Origin: Strongyloides papillosus | Taxonomy: Eukaryota > Nematoda > Chromadorea > Rhabditida > Strongyloididae | DNA: 64,000 nucleotides | NCBI GenBank assembly: GCA_005656395.1 | Contig: SRSI01000013.1 | Location: forward strand, 2,154,632-2,218,631 | Direction: 5' to 3' | Part shown: piece after piece, positions 36,182 through 47,120 of the stretch | Layout: every line of letters begins with the position of its first letter | How positions within the stretch are numbered: the first letter of the stretch is position 1 | Translations under genes and position numbers: made by a program | Notes under the pieces: generated by a model | The model's input: the letters and a program-made list of their open reading frames with translations, nothing else | Database searches by the model: none | What the model was told of the DNA's origin: nothing

Positions 36182-37082
36182 CAAGGTGGGCCAAAAGTCA
36201 CATAACAGTTCAATAAAACACTTTACAACTTTTTTTGTAGGCGACATGTTTTTATGGTATTATACGTATTTTACAGAGAATTTGTTAAAGAATAGTATAT
36301 TACAAGATCGTTTTCAAGAATGAACTTAAAAAAAAGTTTTTTAATTTCTTAATATTTTACATTTAAAAAAAAATATTTCTTAATTTTTTTCAATTTAAAC
36401 TTATTTTTAAGTTTAAAACATATGAATACAATTCGTAATAAGTCAATATTTCACACAATTATGTATGGAAAATGATATCTTTTAAATGATCACCATTTAA
36501 TTTCTTGCAGAAACTTGTTCATTATAAAACATTAATTATTACTCTTATTAAATTGTTTTATCTAACTCTTTGAAATGATTTACAACACTTAATATTGCAT
36601 GTCTTGATGAAGCTTGGGTCACATTGTAATAGGTTTTGAATAATTTTTGAGTTGTAACGATTGAACATCTGTTGATGTATCAATCACGAACTATTTTTGT
36701 CCGTTCTCCAGTAGAATACTTTCTTAAAGAGGTAACAACGATAAAAAATATTTGAAGAATATAAAGGAAATTAATGTTGTATAAACAAAATATTTTATGA
36801 AAAAAAATGTTTTTAACTAACATTTTAAGCATCTAGCATTTATTTTTAAATAAATTGAAATATTTTAAGATGCACTTTAAAAACAAAAATATAAACATTT
36901 TTATTTAACTTAATACAACTTTTTATTAAGACCGTTTTTAAGAACGATCTTGTGGTATATTATTTTATAAATTGTTCTGTACAAAATACGTATGATATCA
37001 TAAAATTACGTCACCAATAAAAAAAGTTATAACAGTTATAAAGTGTTTCATCCAACTGTGATGCATATTTTGGCCCACACTG
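36182..37082 (-). mobile_element. Deleted Tc1/mariner-like element with DUF4817-type HTH remnant
   Basis: Inverted arms of roughly 200 bp (CAAGGTGGGCCAAAA on the left; CAGTGTGGGCCAAAAT at the right end read inward) share AAACACTTTA and ATACGTATTTT blocks in order. A left flanking TA is present; the right flank has mutated. The minus strand at about 36550-36730 encodes a helix-turn-helix segment with YSTGERTKIVRD, one stop, then QASSRHAILSVV, as in the DUF4817 N-terminal domain of a mariner subgroup. The catalytic part is deleted. Confidence 0.75.
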
Positions 37083-37308
37083 GACATTTTTAAAAGCTTA
37101 ATTTATATTGCATGATGTTATATAATATTTAAAAATAATAGTTTTCTATATGTTTAAAATTGTTCACTAGTTTTTTCTCGCCTTGTTTGCAATGTACAAT
37201 CAAAATTTAAAAAAATCACACCAAATGTTAAATTTCAGAAGATTGACAATGACGTTTTTCATAAATATGCTAGCATAAAAGTATTATTAAGATGCGAAGG
37301 TCCTCCGT

Positions 37309-38353
37309 GAATCCGTGGCGCAACGGGTGACACGTGAATTCTACAATGCGTTTTTTGCCAATTCACCGTGATACATAAGATTCCAAATTCCGTGTTAGGA
37401 GTATCTAATAAAAAATATGCCAAAAATGTGTAGTTAAAAATATATTTAATAATAAAATCAACACTTTTCATCAAAGAAATTTAAATAATTAAAAGAATAT
37501 AAGTTTATTTATAAAATAAACACTTTTTAATATATAAAATAATTTAATAATTAAAATAATGTATGTGTATTAGTAAAATAAATATTTTGTTATTAAAATA
37601 TAATTAAGTTTTAAAAAAACTATACATTTATTATTAAAATTCCACTGAAACAATAATATTAAGAATTACTTTAGTTAAAAAATTCTTTTAATACAAAATT
37701 TTCTTTCCTAATGTTTTTAACTATAAAAATGTTTATTTTTCCAAAAAAATATGCCAACTTTATTTATTTTTAAAAGATTAATGAAAATAATCAACCGCGT
37801 AGCCCCTTTTATAAGAAATTTTTATATAATACACAATATTTTTATGAGATTATTTTATTTTGACACAGTAATAATATCTTGTTTTTTTTAATTTTTAAAA
37901 AATGTATATATTATTATATACTTATACAATTAAAATAGAATTACTTACATTATTTTAGAAAAAAATATTTTTACACTAAAGGGAGAGAAAATTTACTATT
38001 ACTTGGAAAAATGTATATACTATATGTACTTTTGTTTTTTTTGAAGTGACAGAAAAATTTTAACTGAATGAAATGAAATAAATGTAGGGTTGGTACTTTC
38101 AGGATGTCGTCGGTTTATAAAACCCAGTTTCTCGGTAGTCGAGAATACTGAGGTTTGCATTTTATTAATTGCATAGTAGAAATGCATTATTTCACTATGC
38201 AATTTCTAAAATGCATTTTTTGTCAAAAAACCGTGATTTGTCTAAATCGCGTTTTTTGACAAAAAATTTTGAAGAATTCACGTGCACCCGGCGCAACGGT
38301 AGCGCGTCCGACTCCAGATCGGAAGGCTGCGTGTTCAAATCACGTCGGGTTCA
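37309..38353 (+). pseudogene. tRNA-Trp (CCA) split by a transposon
   Basis: The 5' part (37309-37325) and 3' part (38299-38353) together make a 72-nt tRNA-Trp. The acceptor GAATCCG pairs with CGGGTTC, the anticodon arm carries CCA, and the T loop is TTCAAAT. A 964-bp element interrupts the D arm. GGCGCAACG is present on both sides (37317-37325 and 38290-38298), an exact 9-bp target duplication. A TTTT terminator follows at 38357. Read alone, the 3' piece looks like a tRNA with a bad acceptor, because its real 5' end lies nearly 1 kb upstream. Confidence 0.88.
37326..38289. mobile_element. tRNA-inserted element, family I copy A (964 bp)
   Basis: Ends GGTGACACGTGAATTC and GGGTGCACGTGAATTC (inverted) flank 964 bp without coding capacity. 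It is closely related to the element inside tRNA-Gly at 55072-55782: the first ~150 and last ~200 bp align. The right end carries strong hairpins (38168-38204; 38222-38262, paired GTCAAAAAAC and GTTTTTTGAC). The 9-bp duplication and G-rich termini fit Mutator-like (MULE) elements best. The superfamily is inferred because no transposase is present. Confidence 0.75.
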
Positions 38354-39051
38354 TTACTTTTACTGTTAATGAGAAAATAAGTTATACTTATTTTTGATTA
38401 CTAAGAAGCTCTATTTTTAACCTAATTAAGTGCGATAATAAAAATATTTTTACAAAAATACTTATTTGTATAACTAAAATAAGGGAAAATTTAATATTTA
38501 AAAATTTATATTATGCAATAACAATAAATATAAAAATATTTTAAAAGCAATTTTAAATATATAGTAAAATATGTTAAAGAAAGTCAAATATTTTTTTATT
38601 TATCAAACATTCTTTAAGGCATGAAATATATAAACTGATATCAGCGGCAATTATCATGTAAAATGAAAGCATATTAGCAAATTATTTATACTAAGTAACC
38701 GTATACACAGAAAATATTTATTGTCATTTTTTAAACAAAAAGAACAAATTTGTCAAATAGTACTCAGGAAAGACAAAAGAATGCATTTTTAAAAAAATTG
38801 TATAGTATGTAAATTTTTTGATCTTAGAAAAATGTATATTTTGCCGTTTAAACAAAGATGTTTTTCTAATTTTACGTGTTTAATTTTAAAAATTACATTA
38901 TGAAATCTTGAAATTCTATTGTAATTTCTAGAAGATTAGAAAATAGTTTAATAAAGTTTGAATCTCTTAAAAACATCGGAAATTTTTTCTGTTATATTTT
39001 AAGCAAAAAAAACAAATATGTCAAATAGAACTCATGAAAGATAAGAGAATA
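38354..39051. other. Nothing recognised
   Basis: AT-rich spacer following the tRNA-Trp terminator. No feature supported. Confidence 0.35.
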
Positions 39052-39814
39052 CAGTGTAACTTCTAAATAAGAAACCTCTTAAAAAAATAAACCTCCACTT
39101 AGTCACCATAAAGTCTGGTCCCAAATTTTTTTTTAAATTTCCATACAAAAAACCTCTTAATAAAGTACATCTAAATAAAAAAGCCTCTAAATAACCATGG
39201 TAGTAAAAAAAATCATATGCATTTTTGCATGTACTTTAACACTCAAATAGTTTCCTAGTTCACTAGAAGCATTAATTTACTGAAAATTTCTGTAAAACTG
39301 ATATTTTAGAGAATAATGAAAATACGTGTGGTAATTAAAAACTAGAAGAATGTTCTAATCTTTATAATAATGAAGTCGATGAATACGATAGTGATGAAAA
39401 AATTACTCAAGAAGAAACAAACAATAAAAGTTTTAGGGGTCTATACAATTTAAGAACTTACATAAAAAATTTTGAAATAGATGATTGTTTTCCTTTTATA
39501 GCACATTTAGAAGATAAAATAGTAAAGCATGTCATTATTTACAGTTCTCAATATTAGATCACGCACTGCTTTAAATAATGTACTTAAAGATAAATAATTA
39601 TGATTAGACTATATTTAATAGTAATTTCTTCATGTTATTTACTTTTATTTGGCACTTTTTTAACATTTAAAACTGTCTAAAAAATATTTATACATATTAT
39701 TGGATTTTAGTCGTAATTATTAATAATATATTAAATAACCTCTAAATAAGTAAAACCTTTAAATGATCACCAAATTTTTGGTCCCGGCAAGGCTCTGTTT
39801 TAGAAGTTACACTG
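39052..39814 (+). mobile_element. Pogo/Tigger-like deletion derivative (763 bp)
   Basis: Ends CAGTGTAACTTCTAAA and TTTAGAAGTTACACTG are inverted repeats flanked by TA (39050-39051, 39815-39816). The subterminal sequence repeats CCTCTAAATAA. The interior (plus strand, about 39305-39556) keeps a broken frame with an acidic stretch then LRTYIKNFEIDD, like the acidic C-terminal region of pogo/Jerky DDE_1 transposases. The catalytic core is missing, so it is non-autonomous. Confidence 0.8.
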
Positions 39815-40504
39815 TACACTTTTTTATAAATTGTAATGTATGTATAAATTTTTAAATTTTTCGAATTATCTAAGGCATTTCTGCATGTGCTTTTGCATTT
39901 TTTTTATTAAAAACATATACACATCAAACAATTTTAAAATTCATATTTTTACTAATTTTTGTCATAGACATTTAAAAAATGATATCAATTTCGACAAAAA
40001 AATTTTTCTGTGTATAACATTGTAAAAGTAAACCTTTTTATTTAGTAAAAAATATTTAATATTATTTGTGTTTATTTTATTTCTAAATCTATTCAATATA
40101 GTTCTGCTTTAATTAAAGACAATTCTTGGCAAATTACAGTTTTATAGAGTAAAATTATGATTATTCAACATTATGTTTCTAAATAGTTGAAAATTTAACG
40201 AAATTATTATTACAAATAAACATATTTTACCATACTAATTTTGTAATTTAATAAGAATAGTTAGAAACTGTCATACAATTTGTATTTAGTGATATCAGGA
40301 AAAACAAATTACGTTATTTTATGTAAGTAACAAAAAAATCTTAAAATAGATTTATTTAAGATTTAATATTTTATGAGACATGGGTATAATTATAAAGTTA
40401 AACGTTTTATTAGTTATAAAACGACAAAGTCTTTAAAAACAAAAAATACTTTTATATTTTAAACTGATTTTTATAAAGAAAATTATTTTTAAAGAAAAAG
40501 ACAA

Positions 40505-40576
40505 TGCCGCATACAGGGTTTGAACCTGTGACCTTCTCTTTACGAGAGAGACGCTCTGCCACTGAGCTAAGACGGC
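40505..40576 (-). tRNA. tRNA-Thr (CGT)
   Basis: Minus-strand cloverleaf with anticodon loop CTCGTAA (CGT), D arm GCTCAGTGGCAGAGC, T loop TTCAAAC and discriminator A. The acceptor has one mismatched pair. A T5 terminator follows on the minus strand. Confidence 0.93.
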
Positions 40577-41153
40577 GAAACCCACCTGTCTTATATTTTA
40601 ACAAAGCAATATTCAAATTTTAATTATCCTTTAAAATTTTCTTTGTCATTTTTTATATTTACAGTATTCTACAAAGTTATAAAACGTTTTTCAAATTAAA
40701 TCTATTTGCAAATTTTTTTTAGATGGTATACTTAAAAAAATTTGAAAAATATTTTATGTTGTATATTTTGGTTTGAAATATATTTACTTTATCTAGAAAC
40801 ATCAAAATAAATAAAAGATCCGTATTTTATATAGTTAATTATAACATAAATTTTATAAAAATAATCACTTAGAATGTAGCTTATTACAACTTTTTAATGT
40901 AACTCACTTCTATACTAATTACTTTCTATTTGAGCGTCAAACATCTCTTAACACAAGACTCATAATTTACCTACAACTCACACTCAAATTGGAAACACAA
41001 CATTAAGTAATAGTATTAAATACGATTATAAAGTATTAAAGTTACAAGAAAACAGTAGTTAGTAACAATGACGATCCAGTAACTAGCATTAATTAAAATG
41101 TCAGGTAAAATGTTCTCGAATTTTTCCAAGCCTTGTATTTTTACTTTAGTATA
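40577..41153. other. Nothing recognised
   Basis: AT-rich spacer upstream of tRNA-Thr. No feature seen apart from ordinary simple sequence. Confidence 0.3.
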
Positions 41154-41352
41154 TACTGAGGAAAATTTATTGTGCGGATGCTTGCGGTTGCAAATTTTTT
41201 TATGTTTATGAGTAGATTTTTGCGGTTAATAAAAATTTTGACTTATTTAAATTTATATTTTTGCGGATATTTTATTTATAAATAAAAAGTATCTAATGTT
41301 ACAACGTAATTATAGTGGTTTGCGGTTTCTAGCCACAAAATTTTTTTAAGTG
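41154..41352. mobile_element. CACTA-like miniature element (199 bp)
   Basis: Same family as 62075-62579. The left end reads TACTGAGGAAAATTT (first C mutated) and the right end AAATTTTTTTAAGTG. Subterminal GCGG/CCGC-type repeats (TTGCGGTT, TTTTTGCGG) occur at both sides. TA flanks both ends (41152-41153, 41353-41354), a 2-bp duplication. Confidence 0.65.
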
Positions 41353-42963
41353 TACTTGTTCACTGAAAAAATTATGTTACATTATAATTAATATTGTTTT
41401 TAAGAAAAAACAACGTATGTAATATTAAAAAAAAGCATAAATGTTTTTGAATAAAAAATTGTATGTTACCTAAAAAAAATAGGACATGTTACTTGATTTA
41501 AAACATACATTTTTTTATCAGGGTTACATAATATGTTTTTACAACATAACATTATATATTTTTTTTAAAATTTCAATTATAATTTTATATAAAAATATGT
41601 CATGATATTCATAATAAAAAATATATTTATAATACGAAATACAATGAATGATTTTTTGAACAACATTTAACTATTTCTAAATAGTTTTGAAAATATAAGT
41701 TTTAGAAATTTGGAAATTTAATGGAAATAATAATGAAAAGTAATAATTATTTAACTAAACAAGTATAATTTATTTAAAATATTATCTTATTATACTCTTT
41801 TTATAATCAAAACATTTAAAAGTTATTTTTTTTTGTTATGAACAGAGATAAATAATGCTTTTAAATGGGGCTTCGATAAACCACTAAAAAAGTGGTTTAA
41901 AACAAACCTAAACCAGGTTTATAAGAAGATGCTCAAACCATAAACCTATATAAACCAAACCGTAAAAAAGCAGATTTATCTTTTGAAACTAAATATTACA
42001 ACAAACGATAAGATCATTAATTAAATTATCAATATTTAAACTTTTCCTTTGTTTTGTAAATATGTAAGAGTACTTGCTTATTATTCTTTCACACCCGACA
42101 CTTGTACCAGGAAACATTGCGAATTTTATTCCAAATTTTGAGAGATTTTTAAACCTGTTACAATTTTGAATCCAAAACTTTAAAACATTTTGACTACTTC
42201 CATCATATTCATCATGAATAATGTCCAAGTATTCATCAATTTCATCAAATTTGGAACATCTACTTGGTCTTTTTATAAGGTTGAAATCATCCTCAGAACA
42301 TTTTTTATTATTTTGACTATTATTGTTATTTTGGTCATTGTTGCTATCTTGACTACAGGTAATCTCCTCCAAGTAATTTCTTAGTAAATATTCAATATTT
42401 TTCCACTCAGTATTTGATAAAAAATTTTTGTGCGCAGCGTTGGGATTTAATAATGTTGCTACATAAATAAGGTCATTTTGATAGTACTTAATTTTACTCT
42501 CTACTTCAGCAATAACATAATTTTTAAATTGAATAAATTCCTCTTCTAGTAAATTTTGCTGAATTAATGTTAATTTTTCTTCTCCAAATTCATTTTCCTC
42601 CATAAATTTTTCTTCATCAGTATCAGATGTACCATCAATAAATGAAGACGATACTAAATAAGATTCACCAATTCCTGATTGTTGTAGTTCCATTAATGGT
42701 TTTTTTATACCAAAAAGATTTGGCAATATATGACAGATTGAGAAATCTGTTTTCCCAGCAAAATCAAATGCTTTCTCAAAGACATAACCCAAGCATTCAA
42801 TATTTTTTAAAGTGATAGTTTCTTTTAAAGTGAAGTCCATGTTTACATTACATTTTGATTCTGATCCATATTTAGCTTCAAAATTTTCCAAAATCGACTT
42901 AAATTCGTTGATTGAATGTATTACTTTAAAAATTGCGTTGAATATTGTATTTGACATTGTTTG

Positions 42964-43139
42964 TGTTGAGTTCGGAGCACTTCTCCTTAAAGAGTGCTCC
43001 TATTTTGTCTTCCACTGAAGACATAAGAAAGAAGAAAATAGAAGGAAAATAAATTTTATTTGTGTAAAAAATATCATTATTTATAAATAAGAGCATATAT
43101 AAAATTATAATATTATTGTGTAATATTTAAATTTTAACA
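42964..43139 (-). repeat. 3' LTR of the nested gypsy element
   Basis: 176 bp, TGTTAAAA to ACTCAACA on the minus strand, directly preceded by the purine tract on that strand (plus 43140-43148). One mismatch to the 5' LTR. Confidence 0.95.
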
Positions 43140-43147
43140 TCCCCCTT

Positions 43148-44059
43148 TCAATGAGAGAATGCTACTTTAAAATTTTTTTCAAGATCTTTAATTGTTTCCT
43201 CATCCAACTCCTCTTCTGTTATTTTAACAGCTGAAGCTGTTCTTCTATGAAGCGTATTATTATCATCAACTACAAAATAAGTCCTGTTATTAATACGAGA
43301 AAGTATGACACAATTTTCCCATTCTGAGTTCAGATCTGGACGTCTTTTAAAAAAGCCTGTACGGAATATAGGAGTAATTTGATGAAGAATTTGGTGAGGA
43401 GTTAGATGGGTATACTCTCTCGACTCATCATTATACATTAGTTGCAGTGGTGTTGGAGATTTGTTCTTAGTAAATCTTCTTTTCCTAGGAGCATATGGTA
43501 TTTGTCGTAGTCGCATGAGAGTTTTATATAAGGCTTGAGATTTAGGTTCATTAAGATCAAAGAATCTTCCAAGAGAACTTTTTATCGACCTTATCAAGCG
43601 CTCTGCTCCACCATTAGATTCATGTTGGTATGGGATTGAATAAGAATAGGCAGTACCGATTGATTTGAGGTATGTTTGAGTGTCTTGAGATGTGAAGCAC
43701 GGTTGATTGTCAAATTGAAGATGTTGGAAAGCACCAACTTGATGTTGTACTGACATCAGGAATTTTATTATAGATTTACTTTTGAGATTAGGAAGCCAAC
43801 TTGCAAAAGGGTAGTTAGTATAACTATCTTTAAGAACTATAAAAAAACTATTAACATGATCATCATACCCAATATCGATAAAACCTTTTTCTAAAGGTGC
43901 GGAAGTGAGTGGTTGTAGTATCGGTGGAGATCTTTTTTCTTTATGTTTCATACAATTAGAACAACTTTTAAAAAAAGTTTTGATATGTTTACTGAGATGA
44001 GGTATATGAAACCTACGTTGTAGTCTATCTTGCATTGTGCACACACCTTCGTGATTCAA
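43148..44059 (-). CDS. Integrase of the nested gypsy element (separate frame)
   Basis: 303-codon frame. Zinc-binding residues are H3 (with another His just upstream in the shifted frame), C33 and C36. The catalytic core has D62, D117 and E153, a proper DD35E spacing. The last third is the C-terminal domain and an acidic tail. It lies in the -1 frame relative to the preceding Gag-RT frame and its true N-terminus is in the overlap near 44056-44075, so integrase should be made as part of a pol polyprotein. Either a -1 frameshift is used, or one indel has separated integrase in this copy. Apart from that break the frame is clean. Confidence 0.9.
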   Translation of the reverse strand: MNHEGVCTMQDRLQRRFHIPHLSKHIKTFFKSCSNCMKHKEKRSPPILQPLTSAPLEKGFIDIGYDDHVNSFFIVLKDSYTNYPFASWLPNLKSKSIIKFLMSVQHQVGAFQHLQFDNQPCFTSQDTQTYLKSIGTAYSYSIPYQHESNGGAERLIRSIKSSLGRFFDLNEPKSQALYKTLMRLRQIPYAPRKRRFTKNKSPTPLQLMYNDESREYTHLTPHQILHQITPIFRTGFFKRRPDLNSEWENCVILSRINNRTYFVVDDNNTLHRRTASAVKITEEELDEETIKDLEKNFKVAFSH

Positions 44060-46836
44060 ATGATTAATCTTAACATTTTAATAACAACATCATCTGGAAC
44101 TAGTATTTTACCACATTTTGTTCTAAGAATACTATCATTTGGTCCTATTACATATTTAGAGGATAAGTTTTCCTTTTCAATATCTTGATCACCTAGTTGT
44201 AGTTTCATAAATAAACATTTTAATTCAGGATCATCATGTTGGATTTTTTCCCACTGTTCATTTGATGGAAAGTGTTGCCAGTCAAATGTAGTGTCAACAT
44301 GAGTGAGACAGATTTCAATTGGGGGGTATTCTTCATTGTCATTACTTTTTTCAAGATCGATGGATATTGGAAGGCATCTGCTGAGAGCGTCAGCTATGAC
44401 ATTTTCTTTTCCCACTATGTGGGTAATGCTAGTAATGTTGTATTCAAAAATACGCATCTTCCACTTGAGCAGCCTCAGAGATAGGTCTTTCTTGGAGAAA
44501 ATGCAAGTTAGTGGAGCATGATCCGTGTATACTTGAACGGGAACATTGTACAATAGAATCCGCATGTGGTCTAAGGTGGAGGTGAGAGCTAGGGCCTCCA
44601 AGTCTATAGGAGGGTATCGTTTTTCAGGACCGCGAAGACAACGTGAATATATACATATTATTTTCTTTTCTGATCCTACTTTTTGAAATAATATTCCTCC
44701 TATTGCTATAGATGATGCATCCGTATAAAGTAAGAACGGGTGTTTACCAGATTGAGCAGCTGGAAGATCCGGTGCATACAGCATAGGTGTGTTTCTCAGA
44801 TCCTCCTTTATTAGTTGAAATGAAAGTAATGATTGATCGTTCCAATTTATTTTAGGTTGAGACAACATATCATATAATAGAGAAGAATGTTTAGCAAAAT
44901 GTCTAGAAAACCTACGTAAGTAATTGGCATAGCCGAGGAATGATTGGAGCTGGACCTTCGTTTGAGGTACCTCAAAATTTAGCAGTTTATTTAACTTGCT
45001 TGGCTCCATCATAAGTCCACCATTAGTAAGGCGCATTCCCAAATATGGGGTTTCTCTTTTTAGAAAATGTGACTTAGCAATGTTAAGTTTTAACTCTGAC
45101 TGCTCTAGTAATATCAGTACCTTCTCCAGTATTTTAACATTGGAAACTTCATCAGTGGTTGCAATGAGTATGTCGTCAATGTACAAGTAGACTTCAGATG
45201 GATGTTCTTGAAGTACTGGGGAGAGAACTTGTTGCAGGACATTCTGGAATAGACCTGGTGCTATAGCCAGGCCGAATGGAAGGACAGCAAATTGGTAATG
45301 TTGATGATTGAAAGTAAATGCTGTAACTTCTTGAGCCGTAGCAGCCAGTTTTAATTGCCAGAATCCTCTATTTAAATCTAGAGTAGTAAATATACGTTTG
45401 TTATGAAGATTGAAAAAGATACTGTCTATAGAAGGTATAGGTAGATTTTTGTATTTTATCTTTTTGTTTACAGCAGTATAATCTACACAAAGACGAATTG
45501 TGCCATCAGGCTTCCTAATAGGTACCAGAGGGGCATTGTAAGGACTTTCAGAAGGGACTATAATGTTTTGTTTTTCTAGTTCATTGATTTGATTTTGAAT
45601 TTCTGAGAATATAGCCAGTGGAATAGGTCGTACTTTATTTGAGACAGGTATAGAATCTAGAAGGTCGAAATTAATTTCTTTTATTTTACTAGATGGTTGG
45701 TGAATTCCTTCTTTTGGGCGTACATCATATTTTTGTAGCAATTCATCGACGTTCATGACCGCGATCTTACTAATTTGTGGATTCATGTTCTCTAAAGCTT
45801 TAATAAGTTTACTTCGTAGTACTGTTGATGTTGACAAAGCATCTGTACCAATAAGAATATCATAGTCCGGTAGGTTTTGTACAACAAAAAATTTGATTTT
45901 AATATCTTCTACCTCAAAAATTGCAGTACCAAGTAAAGGAATTCTTTTTTTCTGTACATCAACTATTTGAATCTTAGGATCAGGAGGTAAGAGTTTTGAA
46001 TTTGATAATTTATTGAGCATTTTTTTACTTATTAGAGAGACTTGTGCTCCAGAGTCAATTAACATAGTCATAAAAGTGCCATTTATTTTACCTTTCACTA
46101 GTGATTTTTTACCTACACAAGAAGAAACTTTATAAACAATAATATCTTTATTATTTTCAACAACAATATTATTTAGTTGTTTTTTATTAGTTGGTGGTTT
46201 AGGCTCTTTTTCAAGAGCTTCTAAAACATCATTTTTGAATTTAATAAAGTCAGATTCAGTATCTTGCATGCGAGAAATTTTACCACATAATTTCGGGAAT
46301 TCTCTTATTTTATTGACAGAACGTAGTAGATGTTTGGCTCGTTGAAGGTAGGTAATCTTACATTTAGTAAGTTCTTCTAGCTCTAGAATCATACCCATAA
46401 CTCTATTGATATATGAAGAAGGTCCTTCTTTATAAGTGCATATATCCAATTGTCCTTCGAGAAACATGGCACGACGATCTGGAGCATAGTGGGGTTTGAA
46501 GTTGAGTATCCATTCAGCAGTTAATGTGTCAAACGATTTTTGTTTTTTTTCAATGGCTCTCCAAGCGAGAAGAGCAGGTCCTTCAAGATATTCAACAAAA
46601 TTCTCCGGGTCTAGCTCATCATGTCTTCTCTTGAAACGTTCAATGAAGGTATGTGGGTTTTCTTTATTATCATATTTTTCTAATTTTGGAAGAAGTAATT
46701 TGTCGTGACCTTGTAATTTTGACAATGTCGTATTACCAATAGTATTTGAAAAGGTAGAAGAGAGAGAAGATGACAGTGTGGTTTCAACAGCAACTTTTAC
46801 TGCCTCGGATACAGCTATTGATAGCATAGATTTCAT
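44056..46836 (-). CDS. Gag-protease-reverse transcriptase-RNase H polyprotein
   Basis: 926-codon frame. Residues ~45-215 are a retrotransposon Gag capsid-like domain, without a following CCHC zinc knuckle. The aspartic protease motif DSGA starts at D261. Reverse transcriptase spans ~380-620, with LPFGLAIAPGLFQ and the catalytic YIDD at 552-555. RNase H has TDAS (D706) and DALS near 817. The start ATG overlaps the TGA stop of ORF1 in an ATGA arrangement (46833-46836), suggesting reinitiation or -1 coupling. Gag, protease and RT in one frame is unlike the usual gag/pol frameshift design. It makes the particle protein and copies the RNA into DNA. Confidence 0.93.
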   Translation of the reverse strand: MKSMLSIAVSEAVKVAVETTLSSSLSSTFSNTIGNTTLSKLQGHDKLLLPKLEKYDNKENPHTFIERFKRRHDELDPENFVEYLEGPALLAWRAIEKKQKSFDTLTAEWILNFKPHYAPDRRAMFLEGQLDICTYKEGPSSYINRVMGMILELEELTKCKITYLQRAKHLLRSVNKIREFPKLCGKISRMQDTESDFIKFKNDVLEALEKEPKPPTNKKQLNNIVVENNKDIIVYKVSSCVGKKSLVKGKINGTFMTMLIDSGAQVSLISKKMLNKLSNSKLLPPDPKIQIVDVQKKRIPLLGTAIFEVEDIKIKFFVVQNLPDYDILIGTDALSTSTVLRSKLIKALENMNPQISKIAVMNVDELLQKYDVRPKEGIHQPSSKIKEINFDLLDSIPVSNKVRPIPLAIFSEIQNQINELEKQNIIVPSESPYNAPLVPIRKPDGTIRLCVDYTAVNKKIKYKNLPIPSIDSIFFNLHNKRIFTTLDLNRGFWQLKLAATAQEVTAFTFNHQHYQFAVLPFGLAIAPGLFQNVLQQVLSPVLQEHPSEVYLYIDDILIATTDEVSNVKILEKVLILLEQSELKLNIAKSHFLKRETPYLGMRLTNGGLMMEPSKLNKLLNFEVPQTKVQLQSFLGYANYLRRFSRHFAKHSSLLYDMLSQPKINWNDQSLLSFQLIKEDLRNTPMLYAPDLPAAQSGKHPFLLYTDASSIAIGGILFQKVGSEKKIICIYSRCLRGPEKRYPPIDLEALALTSTLDHMRILLYNVPVQVYTDHAPLTCIFSKKDLSLRLLKWKMRIFEYNITSITHIVGKENVIADALSRCLPISIDLEKSNDNEEYPPIEICLTHVDTTFDWQHFPSNEQWEKIQHDDPELKCLFMKLQLGDQDIEKENLSSKYVIGPNDSILRTKCGKILVPDDVVIKMLRLII

Positions 46837-47120
46837 GTCATCAGCTGTTTCTTCTCTCTTTTTTTTTGTTTGAGAGTGGCGTATCCTTGTGCAAGTTGAA
46901 TGAATGACAAAAAAAGATTTTTTGTCCTTATTGATGAGTCACCATTAATTAATTTTGCATGTTCACTTATTGTTGAATACAAATCATTCAGCTTGAATTG
47001 TCCCGTAGAATCTGTTTCAAGCAGCGGTGGAACCTCCATGTTGAGTTCGGAGCACTTCTCCTTAAAGGGTGCTCCTATTTTGTCTTCCACTGAAGACATA
47101 AGAAAGAAGAAAATAGAAGG
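46833..47120 (-). CDS. Small ORF1 that starts inside the LTR
   Basis: The frame runs from within the 5' LTR (ATG at about 47101-47099, encoding MSSVEDKIG) through the LTR end and the primer-binding site to TGA at 46833, about 89 codons. An upstream in-frame ATG near 47171 would add an AT-rich hydrophobic leader and is less likely. The C-terminus is Lys-rich (KQKKREKKQ). The first ~20 codons are conserved in frame in the diverged LTR at 29.2 kb, so translation of LTR sequence is probably real. It may form the N-terminal part of Gag. No domain recognised. Confidence 0.6.
   Translation of the reverse strand, partial: PSIFFFLMSSVEDKIGAPFKEKCSELNMEVPPLLETDSTGQFKLNDLYSTISEHAKLINGDSSIRTKNLFLSFIQLAQGYATLKQKKREKKQLMT
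47022..47038 (-). other. Primer-binding site, tRNA-Gln type
   Basis: Directly after the 5' LTR the minus strand reads TGGAGGTTCCACCG, complementary to the 3' end of eukaryotic tRNA-Gln (GGTGGAACCT plus CCA). The decayed element at 13.25 kb has the same site with one change. No tRNA-Gln gene lies in this window to compare. Confidence 0.7.

Noticed and set aside
38287..38353. Free-standing tRNA-Trp with a poor acceptor stem and no linker before the D arm
   Set aside because: The true 5' end lies at 37309 beyond an insertion with an exact 9-bp duplication, so the locus is a split gene.
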